Below are positions 1-7,567 of a stretch of 49,073 nt of DNA, piece after piece. Position numbers and translations under genes: made by a program. Source of the stretch: a virus. The stretch spans positions 1-49,073 of the IMG/VR virus record IMGVR_UViG_3300009506_000085; one strand, 5' to 3'. Below the pieces are notes generated by a model. It saw only the letters and a list, made by a program, of their open reading frames with translations. It ran no database searches and had not been told where the DNA came from. Positions within the stretch are counted from its first letter, which is position 1, and each line of letters starts with the position of its first letter.

Positions 1-70
1 AGCTACCACACTTCGCTACCCAAGGTGCGTAGCACGCCCCGCAACTGGGGCATTTCCATCCAGTATTCAT
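1..70 (-). CDS. Partial small Cys-rich (zinc ribbon-like) protein
   Basis: A minus-strand reading frame starts at ATG 70 and runs off the window start, giving 23 codons. The visible part contains WKCPSCGACYAPW, with a CxxC knuckle typical of small zinc ribbons. A GGAGG Shine-Dalgarno lies 8 bases upstream of the ATG, which supports the start. It follows the 73-residue Cys-rich gene after a 4-base gap, so it belongs to the same leftward operon. The C-terminal part and function are unknown. Confidence 0.55.
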   Translation of the reverse strand, partial: MNTGWKCPSCGACYAPWVAKCGS

Positions 71-74
71 GACA

Positions 75-296
75 TCAACCTCCGTAACAGGAATAGCACC
101 TGCCTCTCGTTTCTTGTCCGCAGTGGAGGCATGTAGGGGTTTGGTCCCACTGCTCCTTCATCTCTGCGTGTCTGCGCTCCATAAGTTCTCGCTGCCACTT
201 CGGCAGCTTCCGGTATTCCTTGGATGCTCTTTTAACACCATCCCAGAAGTCACGGTTCTCTTTCGTATCCATGTTTCTCTTCAGTTTATTGGGCAT
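75..296 (-). CDS. Small protein with C-terminal Cys pairs
   Basis: A 73-residue protein, basic and acidic helix-forming in its N-terminal two thirds, ending in CLHCGQETRGRCYSCYGG. The two CxxC pairs could bind one zinc ion. A GGAGGT site sits 8 bases before the ATG. That ATG lies inside a degenerate copy of the polymerase gene's 3' end (294-339), so the first codons derive from duplicated sequence read in another frame. I do not recognise a family. Function unknown. Confidence 0.65.
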   Translation of the reverse strand: MPNKLKRNMDTKENRDFWDGVKRASKEYRKLPKWQRELMERRHAEMKEQWDQTPTCLHCGQETRGRCYSCYGG

Positions 297-486
297 TCAA
301 CTCTACCTCCGACCAGCTACTGCTCACATCCACGTTCTATAAACTTGTATTGTGTGGCTGGTTTTTCTAGCGTGTTTTTCTCCTGCTTGGCGGGCTTCTT
401 TTGCGTACCTCCATGTGCGTCTAGACTTAGACTTACAGTTTCCAACAGGAGGGTAGTCACCACAACAGACCCATACCCATCTGCAT
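297..486 (-). other. Gap with a degenerate copy of the polA 3' end
   Basis: This 190-base gap lies downstream of the polymerase gene. Positions 294-339 match the polymerase 3' end at 495-540 in about 37 of 46 bases. Read in the equivalent frame, the copy encodes SSSWSEVELNAQ, against GNSWSEAELNAA in the true polymerase C terminus, followed by a stop. A GTG-initiated frame of 47 codons (460 down to 317), rich in Lys near its end, also exists, but its Shine-Dalgarno is weak and I do not call it as a gene. Confidence 0.5.
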
Positions 487-3042
487 TTACGCAGCATTTA
501 GTTCTGCCTCCGACCAGCTATTGCCCACGCCCACCTTCATCTTGAAGGTGAAGTCGTCCAACTCCGGTATGGGCTGACTTGAGATTTCCTTCAGCTTGGG
601 AACGAACCAGTCCACGTGCTCATCCTTTACCTCCCACGCACCAGAGTCATGGACCGTAATGACAAGGAACGCATCCTCTTCTCGCATGAGCCCGGCCTGG
701 ACTCGCTCCTCGATCGCAGCGTCCATATTGTTGAGGCAGCGTACAGTGACAGAATTGGCAGGTGACTGGATGCTGCCGTTCACCGCCTGCCGCTCTGCCT
801 CCTGGCGTGCCCACTCGTTGTTTGCGTTCATCAGCGTGCCCATGCGCTTCATGCGCCCGAAGCGGGTGGTGTAGATCCCGTTGTTAGAGCTGATCTCATT
901 TACCGTGTCAGTGAAGTACCGAGACGCAGCAGGGAACTGGGCGTCTAGCGAGGCGAACCCTCGCCGAACCATCGCTTCGGTGATGGGCTTCTCCTTCCCG
1001 TCCTTGTCCTGCCACGCCAACTTCATCAAGGCGTACCCGTCCACCGAGCCGTACACCCTGCCGAAGTTAATGTTCTTCCCGATCGAACGGTTGAACTCCG
1101 ACACTTCCTCAAGCGGAACGTCAAGGAACGCTGCCGCCGTGGCTTTGTGGATGTCCTCACCAGACATAAAGACCTCCAGCATCTCTTGGTCTTCTGCCTG
1201 GATGGCCAGGGTGACCAGCTCGATCTGGCTGTAGTCCCCGTAGATCAGCTTGTACCCTGGATCCACGATAAACATGTCACGAAGGTTGCCCTTGCAAGCC
1301 TTAATCCTGGCATGGTCAAGTCGTGGTATCTGGTGGAGGAATCGTGTGGACACACGTCCATTCACGGTGCCGTGAATCATGACACCAATCCTCGCCCTAC
1401 CATCAGGGTCCACCATTTCCTTGGCATTCTTCATGTAGTTCCCGGTCAACTTCGTGAGGTTGCGGTACTTCATGATGTCCTCAACCAGTGGGAACTTAGG
1501 TGCCAACTTCAGCAGTCGTGTCTTGTCTGTGCTGTATCCCTTGGCCCGGCGCTTGTCTGCGATGTCAGAGAAGTACCCAGCCTTCTTGATGCATTTCATC
1601 ACGTCGGCGCTTGCGCTGGGGTTGAACTCCGGCCACGTCTGGCTCTTGAGGTGCGCAAGCAGCTTCTCCTGATCTCCATCAAACTCAACCGAGAGCTTGT
1701 CGATCACGTCCTTGTCGAGCCGCACCCCATACCACTCAGCCTTGTACAACGTGCGGATAAATGGATGGACCTCCTTCTGGTACAGCTCCCAGAGATTCTC
1801 CTGCGCCTTGAGGCGGGGAAAGTACGTCATCATCAGACGGTACGTGTTCTCCGTATCCTTCGCACCGTATGGGTGGAGGATGGAGTCAGGCACGTTGTCG
1901 TAGGTAGCCTTCAAGACTTTGCCCCTGCCTACGATGTCATGAAGTTCTTTACTGTAATCCCCAGTATTCAGCTCCAGATCAGCGAGGTACTCAAGGTCGT
2001 GGGGCGGGTACTCCCACAGCAGGTGGTGCATGAGCATGGTGTCGAACAAGAACCCGTTGACTCTGGTCCCGTCAAGGTGCTTGCGAAGCACACACATGTC
2101 GTACTTGATGTTGTGTGCGATCTTGGGGATGTTGGGATCCTCGAACAACTCCTTCAGCCTAGCTGTGATCTCTGTCCTCTCCTCAGCAGACCACCGAGCC
2201 TTCAGCTTCCAGTCTGTCCCGTCTGGATCGTGGTTGTAAAATGGCAGTACCGCTGTCGTAGGGCCATATCCAGTATCGTAGCCCCAGCAGAACTGGGCGC
2301 AGATCATGGGCTCCCTCGACCATGGCAGGGACCGAGACTCCGTATCAAAAGCAAAGACACCTTTCTCTCTGATACTACTAATCATCCACATCAAATCCGA
2401 CACACTATCGATCAGCTTATACTCGGTAGGCGGGGCGTCCTGAGCTACGCTCCATCCCCTCACCACGCTCTTGGCCACCCGGAAGTCCTTGACGATGGTG
2501 CCCTCAAGCTTGGGGTCCGGGTTCATGAACAGGGCATTGGGGTCGGTGGTCACCACGACCTTCCATGTCTTCGTGAGGGTGGGGTCATGGGGGAACTTCC
2601 TCTCAAGTATCTGTCCGTGCAGGGCATTTATGCCACCCTCACCCATGAGGTTGAAGGCCCGGAGAGCGTCGTTGCCCATGAGCACCACCACGTCCGGGTC
2701 CACATCCCGTAGCTCCTGAGCCAGATGAGGCATGCACGTCTTGATCTCCTGCACCGAGGGTGGTCGCCGGGGTGGGGCGCATTTCACCAGCCCAGTGACG
2801 TAGACCTCCCTGGGGTCTATCGTGGCCAGAGAAAGGAGATCCTTCAGCTTATCAATGTTTCTACCGTTCCCAATGAGCTGTCCGTCCCGTGGATCTGGGG
2901 CCTTGGCGATCACCATGATCTTATGAGGGAGCGGCTGTGGCACTAGGCCACCATGAGGCACGTTGTACGCGCATCCACCAGCAATTTGTCGGCTACGGGT
3001 CAACTCCCCCAGCTTGCACTCCGGTTTAGCCTTACAGTTCAT
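487..3042 (-). CDS. Family A DNA polymerase with N-terminal UDG-like domain
   Basis: Phage replicative polymerase of 851 residues. Residues 1-185 resemble family 4 uracil-DNA glycosylase: Cys at 3, 9, 88 and 103 could form the iron-sulfur site. The usual GEAPG motif reads AKAPD and the HPS motif reads TTDP, so glycosylase activity is doubtful. A 3'-5' exonuclease domain follows (FDTES with D233 and E235, then NIKYD, then YGAKD). The Pol I palm and fingers carry DYSQIEL (motif A), a KNINFGRVYG segment (motif B) and VHDS (motif C). AGGAG precedes the start. UDG-like/PolA fusions occur in some phages such as SPO1-like ones. It heads the left-most visible part of the replication operon. Confidence 0.95.
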   Translation of the reverse strand: MNCKAKPECKLGELTRSRQIAGGCAYNVPHGGLVPQPLPHKIMVIAKAPDPRDGQLIGNGRNIDKLKDLLSLATIDPREVYVTGLVKCAPPRRPPSVQEIKTCMPHLAQELRDVDPDVVVLMGNDALRAFNLMGEGGINALHGQILERKFPHDPTLTKTWKVVVTTDPNALFMNPDPKLEGTIVKDFRVAKSVVRGWSVAQDAPPTEYKLIDSVSDLMWMISSIREKGVFAFDTESRSLPWSREPMICAQFCWGYDTGYGPTTAVLPFYNHDPDGTDWKLKARWSAEERTEITARLKELFEDPNIPKIAHNIKYDMCVLRKHLDGTRVNGFLFDTMLMHHLLWEYPPHDLEYLADLELNTGDYSKELHDIVGRGKVLKATYDNVPDSILHPYGAKDTENTYRLMMTYFPRLKAQENLWELYQKEVHPFIRTLYKAEWYGVRLDKDVIDKLSVEFDGDQEKLLAHLKSQTWPEFNPSASADVMKCIKKAGYFSDIADKRRAKGYSTDKTRLLKLAPKFPLVEDIMKYRNLTKLTGNYMKNAKEMVDPDGRARIGVMIHGTVNGRVSTRFLHQIPRLDHARIKACKGNLRDMFIVDPGYKLIYGDYSQIELVTLAIQAEDQEMLEVFMSGEDIHKATAAAFLDVPLEEVSEFNRSIGKNINFGRVYGSVDGYALMKLAWQDKDGKEKPITEAMVRRGFASLDAQFPAASRYFTDTVNEISSNNGIYTTRFGRMKRMGTLMNANNEWARQEAERQAVNGSIQSPANSVTVRCLNNMDAAIEERVQAGLMREEDAFLVITVHDSGAWEVKDEHVDWFVPKLKEISSQPIPELDDFTFKMKVGVGNSWSEAELNAA

Positions 3043-3217
3043 CTTCGTGATTCTCCTTTTCCTGCCGTAGTACGGCCTCGAAACGTTTAATCCTTTGCAG
3101 TTCTGTTTTCTTTTGCTCTTTCTCTAGCTCTCTGATATGAGCCTGCAACAGCGGCCTGAGTAGGGCCGTCACGACCTTCAACTTAAAGATCGTCCAGGCT
3201 GTCCTCAGAGTGCCCAT
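3032..3217 (-). CDS. Short basic coiled-coil protein
   Basis: A 61-residue protein starting MGTLRTAWTIFKLK, with a long charged helix rich in Glu, Lys, Gln and Arg through its C-terminal half, probably a coiled coil. The ATG at 3217 is chosen because it lies just inside the end of the upstream 34-residue gene (ATG within 13 bases of its TGA), suggesting translational coupling; a GTG at 3253 is possible. Its 3' end overlaps the polymerase start by 11 bases. Function unknown. Confidence 0.55.
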   Translation of the reverse strand: MGTLRTAWTIFKLKVVTALLRPLLQAHIRELEKEQKKTELQRIKRFEAVLRQEKENHEDEL

Positions 3218-3309
3218 AGCATCAACGCAACAACCAGGGCCAGTAGAATCCACGACTCCACAGGCACCTTCGGCATCCTGTGCTCGCCCAGCCTACTTCC
3301 ATTCTGCAT
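3205..3309 (-). CDS. Single-transmembrane micro-protein
   Basis: A 34-residue protein ending in WILLALVVALMLWAL, one clear membrane span at the extreme C terminus after a basic N-terminal tail. The start is supported by GGAGG six bases upstream, and its ATG overlaps the previous stop by one base (TGATG). Such C-tail anchored micro-proteins are common in phage early operons. Function unknown. Confidence 0.6.
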   Translation of the reverse strand: MQNGSRLGEHRMPKVPVESWILLALVVALMLWAL

Positions 3310-3494
3310 CACTCGCCTCCTCTCATCACACCCACTTCGATCTGGTGTAGCAGCAGACGCAGTTGCGTGGGACTGAGGTCTGGGATCGATCCCAGCGTCT
3401 CGTCCACAACGTCTTCGAACCAGCACTCAACAACTTGTCTCGCAATCTCTTCGTAGCTTGGAAGTCGCCTTACCCTAAACTTTGTATTCGTCAT
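3309..3494 (-). CDS. Small hypothetical protein
   Basis: A 61-residue protein starting MTNTKFRVRRLPSYEEIARQ. The ATG at 3494 has GGAGAAAGAC just upstream, which is better placed than the longer start at 3560. Basic N terminus, then acidic amphipathic helices ending in a Leu-rich segment. No Cys knuckle or membrane span. It sits between the AAA ATPase gene and a membrane micro-protein in one operon. Function unknown. Confidence 0.65.
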   Translation of the reverse strand: MTNTKFRVRRLPSYEEIARQVVECWFEDVVDETLGSIPDLSPTQLRLLLHQIEVGVMRGGE

Positions 3495-3504
3495 GTCTTT
3501 CTCC

Positions 3505-4590
3505 TTACAGGTATTGACCTTTTGACGTTTCCTTAACGTTCGGCTTCCACCCATCCTCACGCGCCATGCGATAGATCTCAGCCAAAGTGGTGGGCTTCTT
3601 GAACCTAGCGGGCTTACCAGTCATGCTCTGGTACAGGCGGTCGGCCCTCACAGGATCAAAGGGCCTGAGGTTGATGTGCTGGCACATACGCCCGGGGCGG
3701 GTGATCGCAGGGTCCAAGTCCAGCAGCTCAGCGTTGGTGGTGGCGATGATGCGGATGTCCAGCATCTCTCCCAGCAGCCCATCTCCCAGGTTCAACAGCC
3801 CACTCAACTCAGCCACACCACCGTTCTTCCGGTGGGACAGGGCAATGTCCGAATCCTCAAGGATGAAGGTGATGGGCTTCTTGTCTTCCGGGTTCACGCA
3901 TCCCATCAGAACAGGCAAGATGGCCGGACCAGACAGGTCCGAGATCATGTGGGATGCCACCACGATAAACAATGAGTTCACGTTAGATATCAGTGACCGT
4001 ATCATGTAGCTCTTCCCGGTGCCAGGAGGGCCCTGCAACAGGGCGAGCCGTCCACACGGTGAGTCCGAAGCGTAGCACCCAAGGATGTGGTTGTAGCCAT
4101 CGATCGACTCTTGGTAGTAGTTCGAGGTCACGATGTTGTGGTTGATCTTACCAAGTGATCTTAGTGACAATCCGCCATGCCCACTCATGAGAGCGAACAC
4201 AGAGTTTGGATCCTGCGTGGTGTTAATGAGTTCGCTAAACTCAGAGATCCGCTCCTTAATAATGACACTGGTAGTCACACCTCTAACCTGAACATTCTTA
4301 CCATCGCTCGTAGTTTTCTTGATGTTAAAGTAGAAGCGAACCCATGAGTGATCGTCGCTGTATTCATGGTAGAACGTCTTGTCCGCTGCATCTTCACAAA
4401 TCAATGAAGGCTCACCGAAGATAGCCTCCAGCTTCGGAAGGATAACTTCATAGTCACCTCTTCCTTCATAGTCAAAGCGATACATCGTTGGCATATCACC
4501 ATAAAGGGGCAGCTTTGCGAGCCCATCTTCAACGTCGTAGCATTCGCTCAAGATCTTGATGCGGTCCTTCACTTGGTTGTGCAGCGACAT
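3505..4590 (-). CDS. AAA family ATPase
   Basis: A 361-residue AAA+ ATPase. The N-terminal 170 residues show no recognised domain. Walker A is GPPGTGKS (187-194), Walker B is the segment FILEDSD (about 240-247), and a sensor/arginine-finger region reads IIATTNAELLDLDPAITRPGRM-like with the classic TRPGR. The layout resembles BCS1/FtsH-type AAA modules used for remodelling protein complexes. In phages such single-module ATPases are often found near replication genes, but the substrate cannot be told. It lies between the primase-side genes and the polymerase on the same leftward transcript. GGAG precedes the ATG. Confidence 0.88.
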   Translation of the reverse strand: MSLHNQVKDRIKILSECYDVEDGLAKLPLYGDMPTMYRFDYEGRGDYEVILPKLEAIFGEPSLICEDAADKTFYHEYSDDHSWVRFYFNIKKTTSDGKNVQVRGVTTSVIIKERISEFSELINTTQDPNSVFALMSGHGGLSLRSLGKINHNIVTSNYYQESIDGYNHILGCYASDSPCGRLALLQGPPGTGKSYMIRSLISNVNSLFIVVASHMISDLSGPAILPVLMGCVNPEDKKPITFILEDSDIALSHRKNGGVAELSGLLNLGDGLLGEMLDIRIIATTNAELLDLDPAITRPGRMCQHINLRPFDPVRADRLYQSMTGKPARFKKPTTLAEIYRMAREDGWKPNVKETSKGQYL

Positions 4591-4598
4591 GGTTTCTC

Positions 4599-4874
4599 CT
4601 AGAGTTTGACTCTATTAACAATCTTGGATGCCAGTTGCTTGACAGCCTCACTGCCAGCACTGGAACAAGCAGCACACCCGGACTGTTGAGACAACTTGAA
4701 GTTAGTTTCAAGGTCTGAGACACGCTGACTCAGCGCTTCGATGCGAATAATGAAGTGCCAGCAGAAGTCACAGTACGGCCCATCTGCTGTCTCAGTGTAG
4801 TTAAACGCCTCAGAAGGACGCTTCTCGATGCGCTTGTCACAGCCGATGCAGTACATCATGCGGTACTCACTCAT
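4599..4874 (-). CDS. Small zinc-finger protein with coiled coil
   Basis: A 91-residue protein. CIGC (residues 9-12) and CDFC (about 35-38) form a likely four-Cys zinc site. A heptad-like segment LSQRVSDLETNFKL follows, then CAACSS. The ATG overlaps the end of the upstream zinc ribbon gene (ATGA). Probably a DNA- or protein-binding adaptor; no family recognised. Confidence 0.75.
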   Translation of the reverse strand: MSEYRMMYCIGCDKRIEKRPSEAFNYTETADGPYCDFCWHFIIRIEALSQRVSDLETNFKLSQQSGCAACSSAGSEAVKQLASKIVNRVKL

Positions 4875-5092
4875 GCATACTTCTCCCAGAACTCAACAAC
4901 AGTAAGCTTATAACAGTCACCACATAGTATGGTTACTCCATTACTCAACATGGTCGGTTTCTCTCCATCCAGCTTCCCGCAAGTAGGACACTCAATAATA
5001 CTGTCCTCCCCACACTGGTCGCAGCTATGTTCCTCTCCTTTAGGGACCACCGGCTTCCACTCTCTCTTCTTAAATACCTTCTTCCTAGCCAT
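4871..5092 (-). CDS. Small zinc-ribbon protein
   Basis: A 73-residue protein with a basic N terminus (MARKKVFKKREWK) and three CxxC pairs: CDQC, CPTC and CGDC. The Cys count suggests one or two zinc sites. It overlaps the primase gene end by 8 bases and the following Cys-rich gene by 4, so it is cotranslated with both. A nucleic-acid binding role is plausible but not shown. Confidence 0.75.
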   Translation of the reverse strand: MARKKVFKKREWKPVVPKGEEHSCDQCGEDSIIECPTCGKLDGEKPTMLSNGVTILCGDCYKLTVVEFWEKYA

Positions 5093-5933
5093 TAATCATC
5101 TCCTTTATCTCTGGTTTTGTGTAGTCATCCGGCTGGCCCAGGATGTCGATGCGACGCGCTGGAATGCCAACCTTCCTCAGTTTCCGTACTGCCTTCTGCG
5201 AGTCCGCCCCCTCATCCCACAAGAGAGTGACCCGTTGAATCTTAGAGTGGAGCAACATGTCCACCTGCCGAGGGCTGAGGTACGATCCGAAGTTCGTAGT
5301 CACCTTCAAGTCACGTAACCACATGGAAACAAACGTGTTCTCCACCAGCGTGATCTCATCCCACATCTTGCACTCATCCCACCCGAGAATGAAATCGGTG
5401 ATCGGTCGGCCCGATGCGTACTTGTACCGCAACGCGTCAGGATCAATCGCCGAGAACCACTCAGTATGTGTAGCCTTCTTGTTCACTCGCCGTGAGTTGT
5501 ACTGCACCAACTCTCCGTTCTCGTAGATCGGTACGATGATATGTGTGTCGTTGGTGTGGATGTCGAACTTTTGAATCAAGTCCCATGTTACTCCACGCTC
5601 GGCCAGCGCCGACACAGCCACATCGTTTGGACCCACTCTTACAGCACCACGAGGCAGTTTGACCTTGACCTCTCGCTTCTTCTTTTTCTCCATCCCAGGA
5701 ACGTACCCAGCCAGCTCAGGTGGGTACCCAACGATGCGGATAATTTCCTCAATATCGAACGTGGCGTGGCACCCGGCCCGGTGGCAGTACCCAACCTGCT
5801 TCTTGATGTTAAAGTAATGGGACTCATGCCCACACTTAGGGCACGGGAAGTTCAGCTCGTTGCCCTGGCGCTTCTCTACTGCAAAAGCTCCGAGGATCCA
5901 CTGAAGTATGTCGCCCTTGCTGTATTTACTCAT
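5085..5933 (-). CDS. DNA primase (zinc-binding + TOPRIM-like), DnaG type
   Basis: A 282-residue primase-like protein. A CHC2-like zinc site is formed by C31, C34, C50 and C55 (CPKC ... CHRAGC). The middle region has short beta strands as in DnaG catalytic cores. TOPRIM-type acidic residues are visible as E198 in TLVENT and D240/D244 in LLWDEGAD. There is no helicase domain, so the separate DnaB-like helicase at 11,529-12,929 is its probable partner. The protein is about half the length of bacterial DnaG, as in many phages. The family assignment is fairly secure; the exact subgroup is not. Confidence 0.82.
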   Translation of the reverse strand: MSKYSKGDILQWILGAFAVEKRQGNELNFPCPKCGHESHYFNIKKQVGYCHRAGCHATFDIEEIIRIVGYPPELAGYVPGMEKKKKREVKVKLPRGAVRVGPNDVAVSALAERGVTWDLIQKFDIHTNDTHIIVPIYENGELVQYNSRRVNKKATHTEWFSAIDPDALRYKYASGRPITDFILGWDECKMWDEITLVENTFVSMWLRDLKVTTNFGSYLSPRQVDMLLHSKIQRVTLLWDEGADSQKAVRKLRKVGIPARRIDILGQPDDYTKPEIKEMING

Positions 5934-5943
5934 GCATCTACGC

Positions 5944-6087
5944 TCAATTTATTTCAACCGTCGATCTGAACCAAAGCCTTAACAAGACGTACCACGACTC
6001 ACCGCAGTCGCACAACCATACATTTGAAGGCTGAAAGAATCTCATGCCGTGGTGTCTATGTAGACATCTCCATTTATTCAGCGTCAT
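5944..6087 (-). CDS. CDCGESW micro-protein (47 aa)
   Basis: A 47-residue minus-strand gene starting MTLNKWRCLHRHHG and containing WLCDCGESWYVLL. Its ATG overlaps the stop of the upstream micro-gene (ATGA). It belongs to a run of three micro-proteins sharing C-x(1-2)-C-G-x-x-W; His residues at 10, 12 and 13 could complete a zinc site. Function unknown. Confidence 0.6.
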   Translation of the reverse strand: MTLNKWRCLHRHHGMRFFQPSNVWLCDCGESWYVLLRLWFRSTVEIN

Positions 6088-6224
6088 TTTGGTTCCTTCC
6101 AACTCTTTCCACAATGCGTGCACGCATACACATGCCAGACGTGCTTATACGTGTTTGGATCTATCCTTATAGAGATCAATCTCGCTTGCCAATTGTGGAT
6201 CATTTTCCGCTTCCGGTCAGACAC
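6084..6224 (-). CDS. CTHCGKSW micro-protein (46 aa)
   Basis: A 46-residue frame from GTG 6224 (an ATG at 6203 is an alternative start). It ends YACTHCGKSWKEPK, with the same C-x-x-C-G-x-x-W signature as the genes on both sides. The N terminus is basic. It overlaps the downstream gene by four bases. Function unknown; a paralogue of its neighbours is likely. Confidence 0.55.
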   Translation of the reverse strand: MSDRKRKMIHNWQARLISIRIDPNTYKHVWHVYACTHCGKSWKEPK

Positions 6225-6225
6225 G

Positions 6226-6378
6226 TCATTCAAGCCAATACAACCCACACCAATCACACTTCCACTGCTGGACTTTCTTATTTCTCACCTTCCTAATCAG
6301 TCTCACCAATTTGGGATTAGTCCGAACAGGGCACCCTGTGGTTGCCTTATGCCGCATAGCTCTCTTTCGTTCAGTCAT
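6226..6378 (-). CDS. CDWCGLYW micro-protein (50 aa)
   Basis: A 50-residue, strongly basic protein (MTERKRAMRHKATTG...) ending WKCDWCGLYWLE. Its ATG overlaps the stop of the sulfotransferase-like gene (TAATG). Arg/Lys-rich with one Cys pair near the C terminus, so nucleic-acid binding is possible. First of three tandem micro-proteins with a shared Cys-Cys-Gly-aromatic signature. Confidence 0.6.
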   Translation of the reverse strand: MTERKRAMRHKATTGCPVRTNPKLVRLIRKVRNKKVQQWKCDWCGLYWLE

Positions 6379-7403
6379 TAGTAATGCACCTTCTTCGCAT
6401 CAGCGACAGCATTAAACGCTCGCATGAAATCATCAAACGGAATTGGCAATGGACCATCAATAACCAGCTTTCGGTATAGGTACTCCGGGTCTGTCACTGA
6501 GCGAGGAAACAGGATCAAAGAGAACGGCACCTCCATCTTCTCTACGAGATACATCAGATCCCCAGTAGCGCTAGCCGTGCTCATGCGGAGGAACTCAAGG
6601 TTGTCCTCCTTCGACATCTCTTCCTCTGACTTCAAGAACCGGACTCGCTCGTAGTACCCCGGGATCTCCGGCCTGGGGGTATCCTGCTCCTGCTGGTACA
6701 TGTGGGCGGCGACAGCCTCCGGGTCACGCACACACCCAAACACCCATTGAACGTTCCAGTTCCAGTGAGCCGCTGCGTCCTCCAGCCATCTCACCATCAT
6801 CGGGTGCTTGAGGATCATGGGCCTGCCAGGAGCAGACCCCATATGAATGGGCCACTCGAACGGAAAGTCATGTTGCTTCTCTACCGCAGCCGCTGCTTCA
6901 TCTGAAGTCCACCCCGTGTCCATACCTAGCTCCGAGAACAGACGCATAAGGTACGAAGTGCCACACTTACCAGACCCGGTGACGATGATCTTGTCTTTCT
7001 TCACCTTGTTTGGCTCCTCTTCTGGTAGGCTCCTGAATCTGTCGAATGTCGGCGCTACTGTAGGCTGGTTGTATCTTAGCAGTGGACACCCTCCGATCTC
7101 GAACCTCCCGAACTTGTCAAAGCTGTCAATTGTCTTCACCCGCTTGACACCGAGACTCATGCTTGGCTCCTCTTCACTACTATTAGATTCACGGAATCTA
7201 TTGAAGTCAGTAGCACCAATAATCTGTTTGCAACTTAGTGTGTGGAGTTCAGGAAGCCCGACCTTATCTAACCCGCCCTTAACAAGGGTGAAGTTATTAA
7301 AACCAATACCAGTCAGAATATCCTCCAACTCCATTGGTTCCTCTGATTCAGCTAGCAGGACTTTGACCTTTTCCGCTATCTCCTCAGCACTCAGTTCTTT
7401 CAT
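6378..7403 (-). CDS. Sulfotransferase-like P-loop protein with novel N-terminal region
   Basis: A 341-residue protein. From about residue 137 it shows a sulfotransferase-type fold: strand plus P-loop IIVTGSGKCGTSYL (5'-phosphosulfate loop) and a later FGCVRDPEAVAAHMY segment that matches the 3'-phosphate binding R..S region in position. The first 130 residues are acidic, start with a winged-helix-like segment, and are not a domain I recognise. ATG 7403 is chosen over GTG 7412. If active it would use PAPS to sulfate an unknown acceptor. A second sulfotransferase lies at 46,500-47,177. Confidence 0.68.
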   Translation of the reverse strand: MKELSAEEIAEKVKVLLAESEEPMELEDILTGIGFNNFTLVKGGLDKVGLPELHTLSCKQIIGATDFNRFRESNSSEEEPSMSLGVKRVKTIDSFDKFGRFEIGGCPLLRYNQPTVAPTFDRFRSLPEEEPNKVKKDKIIVTGSGKCGTSYLMRLFSELGMDTGWTSDEAAAAVEKQHDFPFEWPIHMGSAPGRPMILKHPMMVRWLEDAAAHWNWNVQWVFGCVRDPEAVAAHMYQQEQDTPRPEIPGYYERVRFLKSEEEMSKEDNLEFLRMSTASATGDLMYLVEKMEVPFSLILFPRSVTDPEYLYRKLVIDGPLPIPFDDFMRAFNAVADAKKVHY

Positions 7404-7408
7404 GATGC

Positions 7409-7567
7409 TCACTTCTTAGTCCTCGAATCCTCCAACTCAGCGATCAGTTCATCTGCTCGCTCGATTGCTTCCTTAATAGACAGTGGGAGCCACGTGGCAA
7501 ACTTCAGAGCCGCCTCGAACCTCTGCTGCTGGTACTGGAAGTACTCTTTCTCTTGAAAGTCACTCAT
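7409..7567 (-). CDS. Small Gln/Glu-rich helical protein (52 aa)
   Basis: A 52-residue protein starting MSDFQEKEYFQYQQQRFEAA, predicted mostly helical and ending in a charged tail. The ATG overlaps the end of the upstream gene (7564) by four bases, and its stop overlaps the next gene's GTG/ATG region. No known family. Function unknown. Confidence 0.6.
   Translation of the reverse strand: MSDFQEKEYFQYQQQRFEAALKFATWLPLSIKEAIERADELIAELEDSRTKK

Noticed and set aside
1147-2712. A 521-codon plus-strand reading frame over the polymerase gene
   Set aside because: It is antisense to a gene with all PolA motifs, and its translation has no domain. It is a by-product of codon bias.
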